This document shows positions 1-7,320 of a DNA stretch of 64,000 bases, piece by piece. Positions within the stretch are counted from its first letter, which is position 1. Each line of letters begins with the position of its first letter. The notes beneath the pieces are model-generated. The model saw only the letters and a list, made by a program, of their open reading frames with translations, ran no database searches and had not been told where the DNA came from. Made by a program: the position numbers and the translations under genes. Origin of the DNA: Streptomyces sp. CMB-StM0423 (GTDB lineage: Bacteria; Actinomycetota; Actinomycetes; Streptomycetales; Streptomycetaceae); contig NZ_CP025407.1 of the NCBI RefSeq assembly GCF_002847285.1, forward strand, positions 1,302,001 through 1,366,000. The letters are read 5' to 3'.

Positions 1-861
1 CACCGGCAGGCCCAGGGCCACCGGGCGCGGGTGCTCGGCATGCTGCTCGTCCCGCTCGAACCCGGCCCGCGGGGCCCGGCCGTGCCGCTGCGCCGGGCGC
101 CCGACGTGGCCGAGGCGGCGACCGCGGCGTACGGGCCCGTGACCGAGCCCGGCGCGGTGGCGCTGCGCGAGCTGCTCGGCGCGGTGGGGGCTCACGAGTG
201 GCGCCGCAAGGGCGTGGACATACCGGCGCTGGGTGCCCGGGTGCACCCGCACTACGGGGTGTTCTCGCCGGTGCGCGGCGAGTACGTCGACCTCGTGGCC
301 GAGGCCCCTTTGCCGGCGAAGTCGCTGGCCTTCGACGTGGGCACCGGGACCGGGGTGCTCGCGGCGGTGCTGGCGCGCCGGGGGGTGGAACGGGTCGTCG
401 CGACCGACACCGACCCGCGCGCGCTGGCCTGCGCCCGCGACAACGTCGACCGGCTCGGCCTGGCCGACCAGGTCGAGGTGGTGGAGGGGAACCTGTTCCC
501 GCCGGGGCGCGCGCCGCTGGTCGTCTGCAACCCGCCGTGGCTGCCCGCCAAGCCGACCTCCGCGCTGGAGCACGCCGTCTACGACCCGGGCGGCGGCATG
601 CTGCACGGCTTCCTCGCCGGGCTCGCGGCGCATCTGGAGCCGGGCGGCGAGGGCTGGCTGGTGCTGTCCGACCTGGCCGAGCACCTGGGGCTGCGCGGCC
701 GGGGGGAGCTGCTCGCGGCGATCGAGGCGGCGGGGCTGCGGGTGGCGGCCCGCCACGAGACCCGTCCCCGGCACCGCAAGGCGACGGACCCGTCGGACCC
801 GCTGCACGCGGCGCGGGCGGCGGAGGTGACGTCACTGTGGCGGCTGACGGTGGCGGAATGA
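1..861 (+). CDS. class I SAM-dependent methyltransferase, N-terminus outside window
   Basis: The frame is open from the first base, so the gene probably begins left of the window; an internal ATG at 31 is the first one visible. The visible part has a Rossmann-fold SAM-binding motif, FDVGTGTGVL (331-360), an acidic residue ending strand 2 (ATDTD) and an NPPW motif (529-540). NPPW is the (N/D)PPY-type catalytic loop of HemK/PrmC-like and RNA N-methyltransferases. An upstream region (LLGAVGAHEWRRKGVDIPAL) precedes the fold. The family is clear from these motifs, but the substrate (protein glutamine, rRNA base or small molecule) cannot be read from the sequence. The gene stands alone; the next gene starts about 230 bp downstream. 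Confidence 0.85.
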   Translation, partial: HRQAQGHRARVLGMLLVPLEPGPRGPAVPLRRAPDVAEAATAAYGPVTEPGAVALRELLGAVGAHEWRRKGVDIPALGARVHPHYGVFSPVRGEYVDLVAEAPLPAKSLAFDVGTGTGVLAAVLARRGVERVVATDTDPRALACARDNVDRLGLADQVEVVEGNLFPPGRAPLVVCNPPWLPAKPTSALEHAVYDPGGGMLHGFLAGLAAHLEPGGEGWLVLSDLAEHLGLRGRGELLAAIEAAGLRVAARHETRPRHRKATDPSDPLHAARAAEVTSLWRLTVAE

Positions 862-1076
862 CCGGGACCGAACGAGAGGGGCCGGCCGAGGGGGCGGAGT
901 GAGGGGGTGCGGCGGGGCGCGAACGGGGGGCCGCGCGCGGCAGGCGTCCGGCATGTGGGCACGGCGCCTCCCGCCGCCCCGCCGTCTCGACGCCTCTGAC
1001 CGGCGGTTGTTCCGGGAGGTTCCCGTGGGGTGGTCTCGCATCGCGGAACACAGGTGCCAGCGGGAGCAGGGCCCCG

Positions 1077-1082
1077 TACCGT
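1077..1082 (+). promoter_or_regulatory. candidate -10 element of a leaderless transcript
   Basis: TACCGT lies 6 nt before the GTG at 1089, and there is no Shine-Dalgarno sequence. The same geometry recurs at many genes in this window, so transcription probably starts at or next to the start codon. Confidence 0.45.
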
Positions 1083-1088
1083 CGTGGT

Positions 1089-1463
1089 GTGGACACCTCC
1101 GGACACGCCCTCGCTCCCCGACGCCGACCTCAGTTGTACGTTCCCGTGGAGGACGGAAGGAGCGGGATGCGGCTGCGGATGTTCCGCACGCCGCTGGGCA
1201 CGCGCACGGCGGTGGCGTTCACGAGCCAGGCCGCGCTGGTGCGCGCGCTGGGTCCCGAGCAGAAGTGGGTACGCCTCGGGGAGCCTGCGCTGCGCGCGCT
1301 GACCGCGCCGCTGGGCGCCGAGCGGATCACCGTGGACCCGCTGCTCACCGCCCGCCGGCCGTACGCCCACTTCACCCCGCCGCGGTCGCAGGGCGAGCCG
1401 CGCGCCCAGCAGCGCCCCGCGCCCCCGGGCGCGCCGACGCCGCCGCAGCCGGCGACCCACTGA
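1089..1463 (+). CDS. SAV_915-like small protein
   Basis: A 124-residue protein. The start is the GTG placed 6 nt after a TACCGT -10 box. The core (about residues 28-85) has the segment VAFTSQAALVRALGPEQKWV, which resembles the small SAV_915/SseB-like proteins widespread in Streptomyces, where a thresholded numeric-style fold is predicted and no biochemical function is established. The last 30 residues are Pro/Ala/Gln-rich and probably disordered. No signal peptide or membrane segment is visible. It lies convergent to the AlkZ-like gene with a 13-bp gap. The family assignment is from memory of the motif and is moderate. Confidence 0.6.
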   Translation: MDTSGHALAPRRRPQLYVPVEDGRSGMRLRMFRTPLGTRTAVAFTSQAALVRALGPEQKWVRLGEPALRALTAPLGAERITVDPLLTARRPYAHFTPPRSQGEPRAQQRPAPPGAPTPPQPATH

Positions 1464-1476
1464 CGGGCCCCGGCCG

Positions 1477-2589
1477 CTACCCGCGCGCTTCGCCGGTCCG
1501 CAACTCCTGCCGGCTGCCGGGTGCCAGCATCTCCAGCACCCCCGCCGCCTCCGCCTCGGCCTCCGGCCGCTCGGCGCGCGTCAGCGGGGCGAACGTCTCC
1601 AGGTGCATCGTCGCCGTGCCGTCGTCCTGCGTCACCCGCCACAGCCCGCGGACGAAGCCGTCGACGAGGAAGCTGCCGAAGATGCGGTCCCGCCGGTAGC
1701 TGCGGCGGCGGAACTCGTCCGACACGACGCGGGTGCGGTCCGCGTGCCCGAGCGTGAGGTTGTCGAACTCCCCGAGGAACCGCGCGGGCGCCGGGGTGTC
1801 CGCGGCCGGCCGCGGTGCCTCGGGCAGGTCGAACAGCTCGGTCCCGCGCTCGTCCCGGAACGTGCGCAGCCGGGGCCGCAGCTCCTCGAAGTGCGGCCGC
1901 AGCCGCGTCACCCCGCACCACGCCTGCATGTCCCGTACGGACGCGGGCCCGAAGGCGGCGAGATAGCGCAGCACGAGCCGGCCCGCGTCCGGGTCCGCGA
2001 CCGGCTCGGCGCCCAGCCAGGACCGGACGGTGGCGTGCGTGACCTGCCCGCCCCTCCCCCACAGCCCGCGCGGCGGCGCCTGCACGAGCGGCACCCGGAT
2101 GCGCGCGGCGACCTTCAGCGCGAGCGGGTCGTGCGCCGGCCACTCGCGCCGCAGTTCCTCGCCGATCTCGCGCAGCGGGACGGGCCCGGGCTCGGCCAGC
2201 TCCCGGGTCCGCACCACGAGCCGGTCGAGGTCGACGCCTTCGAGCCGCCCCCGGAAGGTCTTGAGTTCGCGCTCCAGGGCGGGGGTGCTGAAGGTGCGGA
2301 GGGTCAGGGCGTCGGCGGGGGTGTGCAGGTGGACGGTGGAGCGCAGGGTGACGAGCCGCACGACCTCGCGGCTCTCCAGCAGGCCGGACAGCGCGGCGGG
2401 GTCGAAACCGCGCAGCCGGGCGGCGAGCGCGTGGTACGGCGGCCGGGGCGCCTGCGCCTGGAGCCCGAGCAGATGCTCCACGGCGTCGGTCAGGGGCATG
2501 CCGACGCGGTCGAGGAGCAGTTGCCGGGCGAGGAGGGCGCGGTTGAGCCCGCGGGTGGAGAGGGTGGCGGTCCCGCTGGTCGTCGGCAT
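1477..2589 (-). CDS. AlkZ-like winged-helix DNA glycosylase (HTH_42 family)
   Basis: A 370-residue member of the HTH_42/YcaQ-AlkZ family, which uses tandem winged helices to excise bulky or crosslinked alkylpurines. Residues 40-46 read LLGLQAQ. The Q-x-Q matches the catalytic QxQ motif of AlkZ-type enzymes (Streptomyces azinomycin self-resistance) rather than the QxD of E. coli YcaQ. The chosen ATG at 2589 lies 7 nt after a TAGCGT -10-like hexamer, consistent with a leaderless message; an in-frame GTG at 2598 is the alternative. A 23-bp dyad sits just upstream. Glycosylase activity is inferred from the motif. No self-resistance role is implied, since no biosynthetic cluster is in view. Confidence 0.75.
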   Translation of the reverse strand: MPTTSGTATLSTRGLNRALLARQLLLDRVGMPLTDAVEHLLGLQAQAPRPPYHALAARLRGFDPAALSGLLESREVVRLVTLRSTVHLHTPADALTLRTFSTPALERELKTFRGRLEGVDLDRLVVRTRELAEPGPVPLREIGEELRREWPAHDPLALKVAARIRVPLVQAPPRGLWGRGGQVTHATVRSWLGAEPVADPDAGRLVLRYLAAFGPASVRDMQAWCGVTRLRPHFEELRPRLRTFRDERGTELFDLPEAPRPAADTPAPARFLGEFDNLTLGHADRTRVVSDEFRRRSYRRDRIFGSFLVDGFVRGLWRVTQDDGTATMHLETFAPLTRAERPEAEAEAAGVLEMLAPGSRQELRTGEARG

Positions 2590-2609
2590 GGCGCCCACGC
2601 TACGGGCCG

Positions 2610-2632
2610 TTGCGGACAGATCCTGTCCGCAA
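2610..2632. promoter_or_regulatory. perfect 23-bp interrupted palindrome, candidate operator
   Basis: Arms TTGCGGACAG (2610-2619) and CTGTCCGCAA (2623-2632) are perfect reverse complements around the spacer ATC. The dyad is centred about 32 bp upstream of the AlkZ-like start, where a -35 element of a leaderless promoter would fall. It also precedes the divergent phosphatase-family gene, so it could control one or both. Confidence 0.55.
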
Positions 2633-2693
2633 GCCCGGGACGCCGGGCGGGCTGAGAGGATCGGCGGGTACGGCGGCGACGACAGGGGAGACG

Positions 2694-3911
2694 GTGGGGA
2701 CGCTCGACGGACAGCGGGGCAGCGCCGGGGGCGGGGACGGTGACGGGCAGGGGCCGGCGGAGCGCGACGGCCACGCAGGGGGCGCGGGGGCCAGTCGCGC
2801 GGACCCGGCCGCCGACGCCGGGGCCGGCCTTCCGCTGGGCGGCGGCGGGGGCGTGGCCGCCGGGGGCGGAGGTGCGGGCGTTGCGGTGGCGGACACCGGT
2901 CCCGCTCGCCCGGAGGACACCGCCGCCCGCGCGGAGCGCGGTCGCGTTCTCGCCCGGCGGCCTGGGCGTCGCCTCCGCGTCGTTCTCGGTGTCGCCGGCG
3001 GGCTGCCCCTGCTCGTCGTCTCCTGCGTGCTCGCGTTCCGCGTCGCCGGCGGCGACGGCGTGACTCCCCTGCCGCAGCTCGCCGCCTTCCTCCCCTGGCT
3101 GCTCGTGCCCGGAGGTTTCGGGCTGCTGCTGATGGGGCTCGCCCGCAGCCGGGCCGGTGTCGTGTGGGCGCTCGTCGCGGTCGCCGGGACCGCCTGGTCC
3201 GTACGGCCCTACGAGTCCGCCGCCGAGCCGCCGTCCACTCCGCCCAGGGAGGAGTTCCGGCTGCTCTCCGCCAACCTCAAGTTCGGCGACGCCACCCCCG
3301 CCCTGCGCACCGCGCTGCGGGCGTACGAGCCGGACGTCGCCCTGGTCCAGGAGTGCGACAGCCGCTGCGTCGAGGCCCTGCACGCCCCGGCGCTGCGGGC
3401 CGCGTACCCGTACCGCGTCATCGACGGCGGCGATCCCGCCGAGGGCTCCGCCATCCTCAGCAGGTACCCGCTGACCGAGGAGCCCGGCGTGCCCGGCACG
3501 CTGTCGATGCCCGCGGCCACCGCGCGCGTCGCGGGCGAGCGGGTGCGGCTCCAGGTCGTGCACCCGATGCCGCCGACGCCCGGGGCGATGGACGCCTGGC
3601 GCACCGAGCTGGGGCGCCTGCGGGACGCCGCGGCGGCGCGCGGGGAGGTGCCCACGGTCTTCGGCGGCGACTTCAACTCCTCCCAGGACCACGAGGCGTT
3701 CCGCGACATCCTGGACACCGGCCTGCGGGACAGCGCCATGCTGCTCGGCCGCTCGCGCACCCCCACCTGGCCGGCGTCGACGACGCCCCTCTTCGGCGCC
3801 CAGATCGACCACGTGCTGGTGAGCGACCGGCTGAGCCCCGCGGACATCGAGTTCCCCGAGCTGGCCGGGACCGACCACCGCGCGGTGCTCGTGGAGCTGC
3901 AGTTGCGCTGA
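2694..3911 (+). CDS. membrane-anchored endonuclease/exonuclease/phosphatase family protein
   Basis: A GTG at 2694 gives about 405 residues; the frame is open back to a TTG at 2610, so the start is uncertain. A Gly/Ala-rich N-terminus of about 80 residues is followed by three hydrophobic segments (LRVVLGVAGGLPLLVVSCVL, then LAAFLPWLLVPGGFGLLLMG, then VVWALVAVAGTAW). The rest is an EEP-fold domain with LSANLKFG, QECD (metal-ligand Glu), GGDFNSS and the terminal GTDHRAVL, which are the usual metal and phosphate-binding motifs of DNase I/sphingomyelinase-type enzymes. With three helices the catalytic domain probably faces outward. Secreted nuclease or phosphodiesterase is the likely role; the substrate is unknown. 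Confidence 0.8.
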   Translation: MGTLDGQRGSAGGGDGDGQGPAERDGHAGGAGASRADPAADAGAGLPLGGGGGVAAGGGGAGVAVADTGPARPEDTAARAERGRVLARRPGRRLRVVLGVAGGLPLLVVSCVLAFRVAGGDGVTPLPQLAAFLPWLLVPGGFGLLLMGLARSRAGVVWALVAVAGTAWSVRPYESAAEPPSTPPREEFRLLSANLKFGDATPALRTALRAYEPDVALVQECDSRCVEALHAPALRAAYPYRVIDGGDPAEGSAILSRYPLTEEPGVPGTLSMPAATARVAGERVRLQVVHPMPPTPGAMDAWRTELGRLRDAAAARGEVPTVFGGDFNSSQDHEAFRDILDTGLRDSAMLLGRSRTPTWPASTTPLFGAQIDHVLVSDRLSPADIEFPELAGTDHRAVLVELQLR

Positions 3912-3932
3912 GCCGTGGCCGATACTGCCCGC

Positions 3933-4460
3933 ATGGACCGTCACGAGTGGGCCGCGCGGACGCTGTCCGTACGGCCGGGCGACAGGGTGCTGGAGATCGG
4001 CGCCGGGCACGGGGTGACCGCGTCGCACGTGTGCGCGGAGCTGGCCGCGGGGCCGCGGGACGGGGCGCCGCGGTTCGTCGGCCTGGACCGGTCCGCGAAG
4101 ATGACCGCCGCGGCCGGGCGCCGGAACGCCGCCCACGTCGCCGCCGGGCTCGCGGAGTTCAGGACCGGCGGCTTCCCCGCGGACCTCGCCGCCGGGCAGC
4201 CCTTCGACCTGGCGTACGCGTTCAACGTACGGCTGCTGTGGACGGAGCCCGCCGCCGCCCGCGCGGCCAGCGTGCTGCTGCGGCCCGGCGGGCGGCTCTC
4301 CGTGTTCTTCCAGTTGCCCTCCTGGAGCGCCGCGACCCACCGCGAGGTCGCCGCGCGCGCGGCGCGGACGCTGACCGCGGGCGGGCTCGACGTGACCGCC
4401 GACGGCCACGACGAGGCCGTCGAGAGCGGCTACGTCACGGCCAGGACCCCGTCCGGCTGA
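3933..4460 (+). CDS. class I SAM-dependent methyltransferase
   Basis: A 175-residue protein starting at an ATG that lies 6 nt after GATACT, a leaderless-type arrangement; an in-frame GTG at 3915 is possible. VLEIGAGHG (residues 19-27) is the glycine-rich SAM loop, VGLDRS is the acidic strand-2 end, and LRPGGRLSVFF is the typical post-motif. Its short length and lack of further domains fit small-molecule methyltransferases of the UbiE-like superfamily. It follows the EEP gene by only 21 bp and may be read with it, but no shared pathway is evident. Confidence 0.75.
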   Translation: MDRHEWAARTLSVRPGDRVLEIGAGHGVTASHVCAELAAGPRDGAPRFVGLDRSAKMTAAAGRRNAAHVAAGLAEFRTGGFPADLAAGQPFDLAYAFNVRLLWTEPAAARAASVLLRPGGRLSVFFQLPSWSAATHREVAARAARTLTAGGLDVTADGHDEAVESGYVTARTPSG

Positions 4461-4466
4461 GGGATC

Positions 4467-5639
4467 TCAGGCCACGTCGCCGATCCGGCCCGCCGCCCCC
4501 CGCTCCCGGTGGATCGGCGTGTGCGCGCCCGTCAGCGGCACGCCCGTGCCGCCCCGGCGGGCCGCGACGATCTCCCCGGCGATGGAGACCGCGACCTCCT
4601 CCGGCGAGCGGGCGCCGAGGTCGAGGCCGATCGGCGAGCGCAGCCGGGCGAGTTCGAGGTCGGTGACGCCCGCCTCGCGCAGCCGCCGGTTGCGGTCCAG
4701 GTGCGTGCGGCGCGAGCCCATCGCGCCGACGTACGCCACGGGCAGCCGCAGCGCGGCGGTCAGCAGCGGCACGTCGAACTTGGGGTCGTGGGTGAGCACG
4801 CACAGCACCGTGCGCCCGTCCAGCTCCCCCGCGGCCAGCGCGTCCGCCAGGTACTCGTGCGGCCAGCGCACCGCCACCTCGTCGGCCTCCGGGAACCGGC
4901 GGGCCGTGGCGAAGACGGGGCGGGCGTCGCAGAGGGTGACGCGGTAGCCGAGGAACTTGCCGATGCGGACCAGCGCGTGCGCGAAGTCGATCGCGCCGAA
5001 GACCACCATCCGCGGCGCCGGCACGCTCACTTCCACCAGCAGTGTCACCGGCTCCCCGCAGCGCGCGCCCGCCGCGCCGACCGGCACCGTGTCCGTACGC
5101 CCCGCGTCGAGCAGCGCGGCGGCCTCGGCGGCGGCGGTGCGCTCCAGCGCGGCGCCGTCCCAGTCCGGCAGGCCGGGCAGCGGACCCGCGAAGCGGCCGT
5201 CGTACGTGCCATCGGGGCGTACCAGCAGCGCCTGCCCGACCAGCGCGGCCGGCCCGCCGACGACCCGCGCGACCGCCGCGGCCTCGCCCTGCGCGGCGGC
5301 GGCGAGCGCCGTACGGAGCACGCCGCCGGCCGTGACCGGCGTGACGAGGATGTCGATCTCCCCGCCGCAGGTGAGCCCCACCGCGAACGCGTCCTCGTCG
5401 GAGTAGCCGAAGGACTCCAGCACCACCTCGCCGGTTTCGAGGACCTCCCGGCACAGCTCGTACACCGCGCCCTCGACGCAGCCGCCGGACACGCTGCCGA
5501 CCGCCGTGCCCGCGGCGTCCACCGCCAGCGCGGCGCCCGGGCCGCGCGGCGCGGAGCCGCTGGTGCCCACGACGGTGGCGACGGCGAAGGGGCGGCCCTC
5601 CGCGCACCACCGGGCGAGGTCGGCAGCGATGTCCAGCAT
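4467..5639 (-). CDS. xdhC: XdhC/CoxI-family molybdoenzyme maturation factor
   Basis: A 390-residue protein with the two XdhC domains. The N-terminal part has ATVVGTSGSAPRGPG (21-35), SGGCVEG (51-57) and CGGEIDILVTP. The C-terminal half has the Rossmann-like MVVFGAIDFAHAL and VGAMGSRRT. In the family this chaperone binds sulfurated molybdenum cofactor and inserts it into xanthine dehydrogenase. It is the last gene of the minus-strand purine unit, 30 bp after the NCS2 permease stop, which fits maturation of the xanthine dehydrogenase encoded upstream. Key Cys residues (SGGC and the CGGE cysteine) are present, so it is probably functional. Confidence 0.9.
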   Translation of the reverse strand: MLDIAADLARWCAEGRPFAVATVVGTSGSAPRGPGAALAVDAAGTAVGSVSGGCVEGAVYELCREVLETGEVVLESFGYSDEDAFAVGLTCGGEIDILVTPVTAGGVLRTALAAAAQGEAAAVARVVGGPAALVGQALLVRPDGTYDGRFAGPLPGLPDWDGAALERTAAAEAAALLDAGRTDTVPVGAAGARCGEPVTLLVEVSVPAPRMVVFGAIDFAHALVRIGKFLGYRVTLCDARPVFATARRFPEADEVAVRWPHEYLADALAAGELDGRTVLCVLTHDPKFDVPLLTAALRLPVAYVGAMGSRRTHLDRNRRLREAGVTDLELARLRSPIGLDLGARSPEEVAVSIAGEIVAARRGGTGVPLTGAHTPIHRERGAAGRIGDVA

Positions 5640-5669
5640 GCTGATCAGCTCCTCACAAGGCCGCTGGTC

Positions 5670-7133
5670 CTATTTGACACCCATCCACTGCTCGATCGGA
5701 TGGAGCGCGAAGAAGACGACGAACACGGCGGTCAGCACCCACATGAAGGGGCCGGGCTCGCGCCACTTGCCCTGGGCGGCCCTGATCGCCGTGTACGAGA
5801 TGACGCCGGCGGCGACGCCCGCCGTGATGGAGTACGTGAACGGCATCAGCACGACCGTCAGGAACACCGGCACGGCCACGCCCCGGTCGGCCCAGTCCAC
5901 GTGCCGCGCGTTCGCCATCATCATGGCGCCGATGACGACCAGCGCCGCGGCGGCCACGTTGCCGGGCACGATCTGCGCCAGCGGGGTGAACAGCAGCCCC
6001 AGCGCGAACAGCAGCCCGACGACGACGCTCGAAAGACCGGTGCGGGCACCCTCGCCGACGCCGGTCGCGGACTCCACGAACACCGTCTGCCCGGAGGCCC
6101 CCGCGGCGCCGCCGACGGCGCCGCCGGCGCCGTCGATGAACAGCGCCCGCGACAGCCCCGGCATCCGGCCCCGCTCGTCGGTGAGCTTCGCCTCCGTACC
6201 GACGCCGATGATGGTGGCCATCGCGTCGAAGAACCCGGCCAGCACCAGCGTGAAGACGATCATGCTCACGGTCATCACGCCGACGTCGCCCCAGCCGCGG
6301 AACGACACCTCGCCGAGGAGGCCGAAGTCCGGCGTGGACGTGACCCCGCCGGCCGGCAGCTCCGGCGCCCGGCCGTTCGCCCACGCCTCCGGCTTGAGGT
6401 CGGCGACCGCGTTGACGACGACCGCCGCGACCGTGCCGGCGACGATGCCGATGAGGATGGCGCCGGGTACGTTGCGCGCCTGGAGCATGAAGATCAGCAG
6501 CAGGGTGAGGCAGAAGACGAGCACGGGCCAGCCGCGGAGCTGGTCGTTCACGCCGAGCGTGACGATCTTCGCCTCGCCGGCCTGCACGAAGCCGGCGTTC
6601 ACCAGGCCGATCAGCGCGATGAACATGCCGATGCCCATGGTGATGGCGTGCTTGAGGGCCAGCGGGATCGCATTCATGATCATCTCGCGCAGCCCGGTGA
6701 CGGCCAGCAGCATGATCACGACGCCGTACGCGACGCACATGCCCATCGCCTGCGGCCACGTCATCTGCGGCGCGACCTGGCTGGCGAGCACGCCCGAGAC
6801 GCTGAGCCCGGCGGCCGCGGCCAGCGGCACCTTGCCGAAGAAGCCCAGCAGCAGGGTGGTGACCGCGGCGGCCAGCGCGGTGGCGGTGATCAGTCCGGAC
6901 TGGGCGAGGACGTTGCCCGCCGCGTCCTCGCCGCCCAGGATCAGCGGGTTGAGCAGCAGGATGTAGGCCATCGCCATGAAGGTGGTGAGCCCGCCGCGCA
7001 CCTCGCGCGCGACCGTGGAGCCGCGCCGGGATATCCCGAAGTGGCGGTCGAGCCACGAGGTGCGGCCGGAGGCGGCGGTGCCGGAATGCCCGGCCGGCGC
7101 TTCCGCGCGCCGGTCGACGGAGGACTGGGTCAT
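5670..7133 (-). CDS. NCS2-family purine/xanthine/uric acid permease (AzgA-like)
   Basis: A 487-residue polytopic membrane protein. The ATG at 7133 is preceded by GGGAGA at good spacing; a TTG at 7145 is less likely. Many hydrophobic helices follow a charged N-terminus (SWLDRHFGI). Family landmarks are FMAMAYILLLNPLIL, FFDAMATIIGVGTEA and GASGQTVFVESATGVGEGAR, close to the AzgA/PbuG group of guanine-hypoxanthine-adenine transporters. Its position between the xanthine dehydrogenase subunits and XdhC points to import of a purine base feeding the dehydrogenase. Which base is carried cannot be decided. It is separated from the upstream dehydrogenase gene by a 10-bp tandem repeat. Confidence 0.88.
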   Translation of the reverse strand: MTQSSVDRRAEAPAGHSGTAASGRTSWLDRHFGISRRGSTVAREVRGGLTTFMAMAYILLLNPLILGGEDAAGNVLAQSGLITATALAAAVTTLLLGFFGKVPLAAAAGLSVSGVLASQVAPQMTWPQAMGMCVAYGVVIMLLAVTGLREMIMNAIPLALKHAITMGIGMFIALIGLVNAGFVQAGEAKIVTLGVNDQLRGWPVLVFCLTLLLIFMLQARNVPGAILIGIVAGTVAAVVVNAVADLKPEAWANGRAPELPAGGVTSTPDFGLLGEVSFRGWGDVGVMTVSMIVFTLVLAGFFDAMATIIGVGTEAKLTDERGRMPGLSRALFIDGAGGAVGGAAGASGQTVFVESATGVGEGARTGLSSVVVGLLFALGLLFTPLAQIVPGNVAAAALVVIGAMMMANARHVDWADRGVAVPVFLTVVLMPFTYSITAGVAAGVISYTAIRAAQGKWREPGPFMWVLTAVFVVFFALHPIEQWMGVK

Positions 7134-7250
7134 GCGTTCTCCCAAGGTTCACAGGGGCACCCGCGGTTGCGGGATTTGGGATGGGTGGTGCTGCACGACC
7201 CGGGGGACGGCCCGAGGCGAAGGGAACTGCTGGTGCGGTGGTGCCGTTTC

Positions 7251-7310
7251 AGGTGGGGTTCAGTGGGGTTCAGTGGGGTTCAGTGGGGTTCAGTGGGGTT
7301 CAGTGGGGTT
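7251..7310. repeat. 10-bp tandem repeat, GGGG-rich
   Basis: Five exact copies of CAGTGGGGTT occupy 7261-7310, preceded by one imperfect copy (AGGTGGGGTT). The array sits between the end of the molybdenum subunit gene and the permease start, inside the presumed minus-strand operon. The plus strand carries six GGGG runs each separated by 6 nt, so it could form a G-quadruplex in the template strand; the RNA would be C-rich. Confidence 0.9.
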
Positions 7311-7320
7311 CGGGTGCGGA

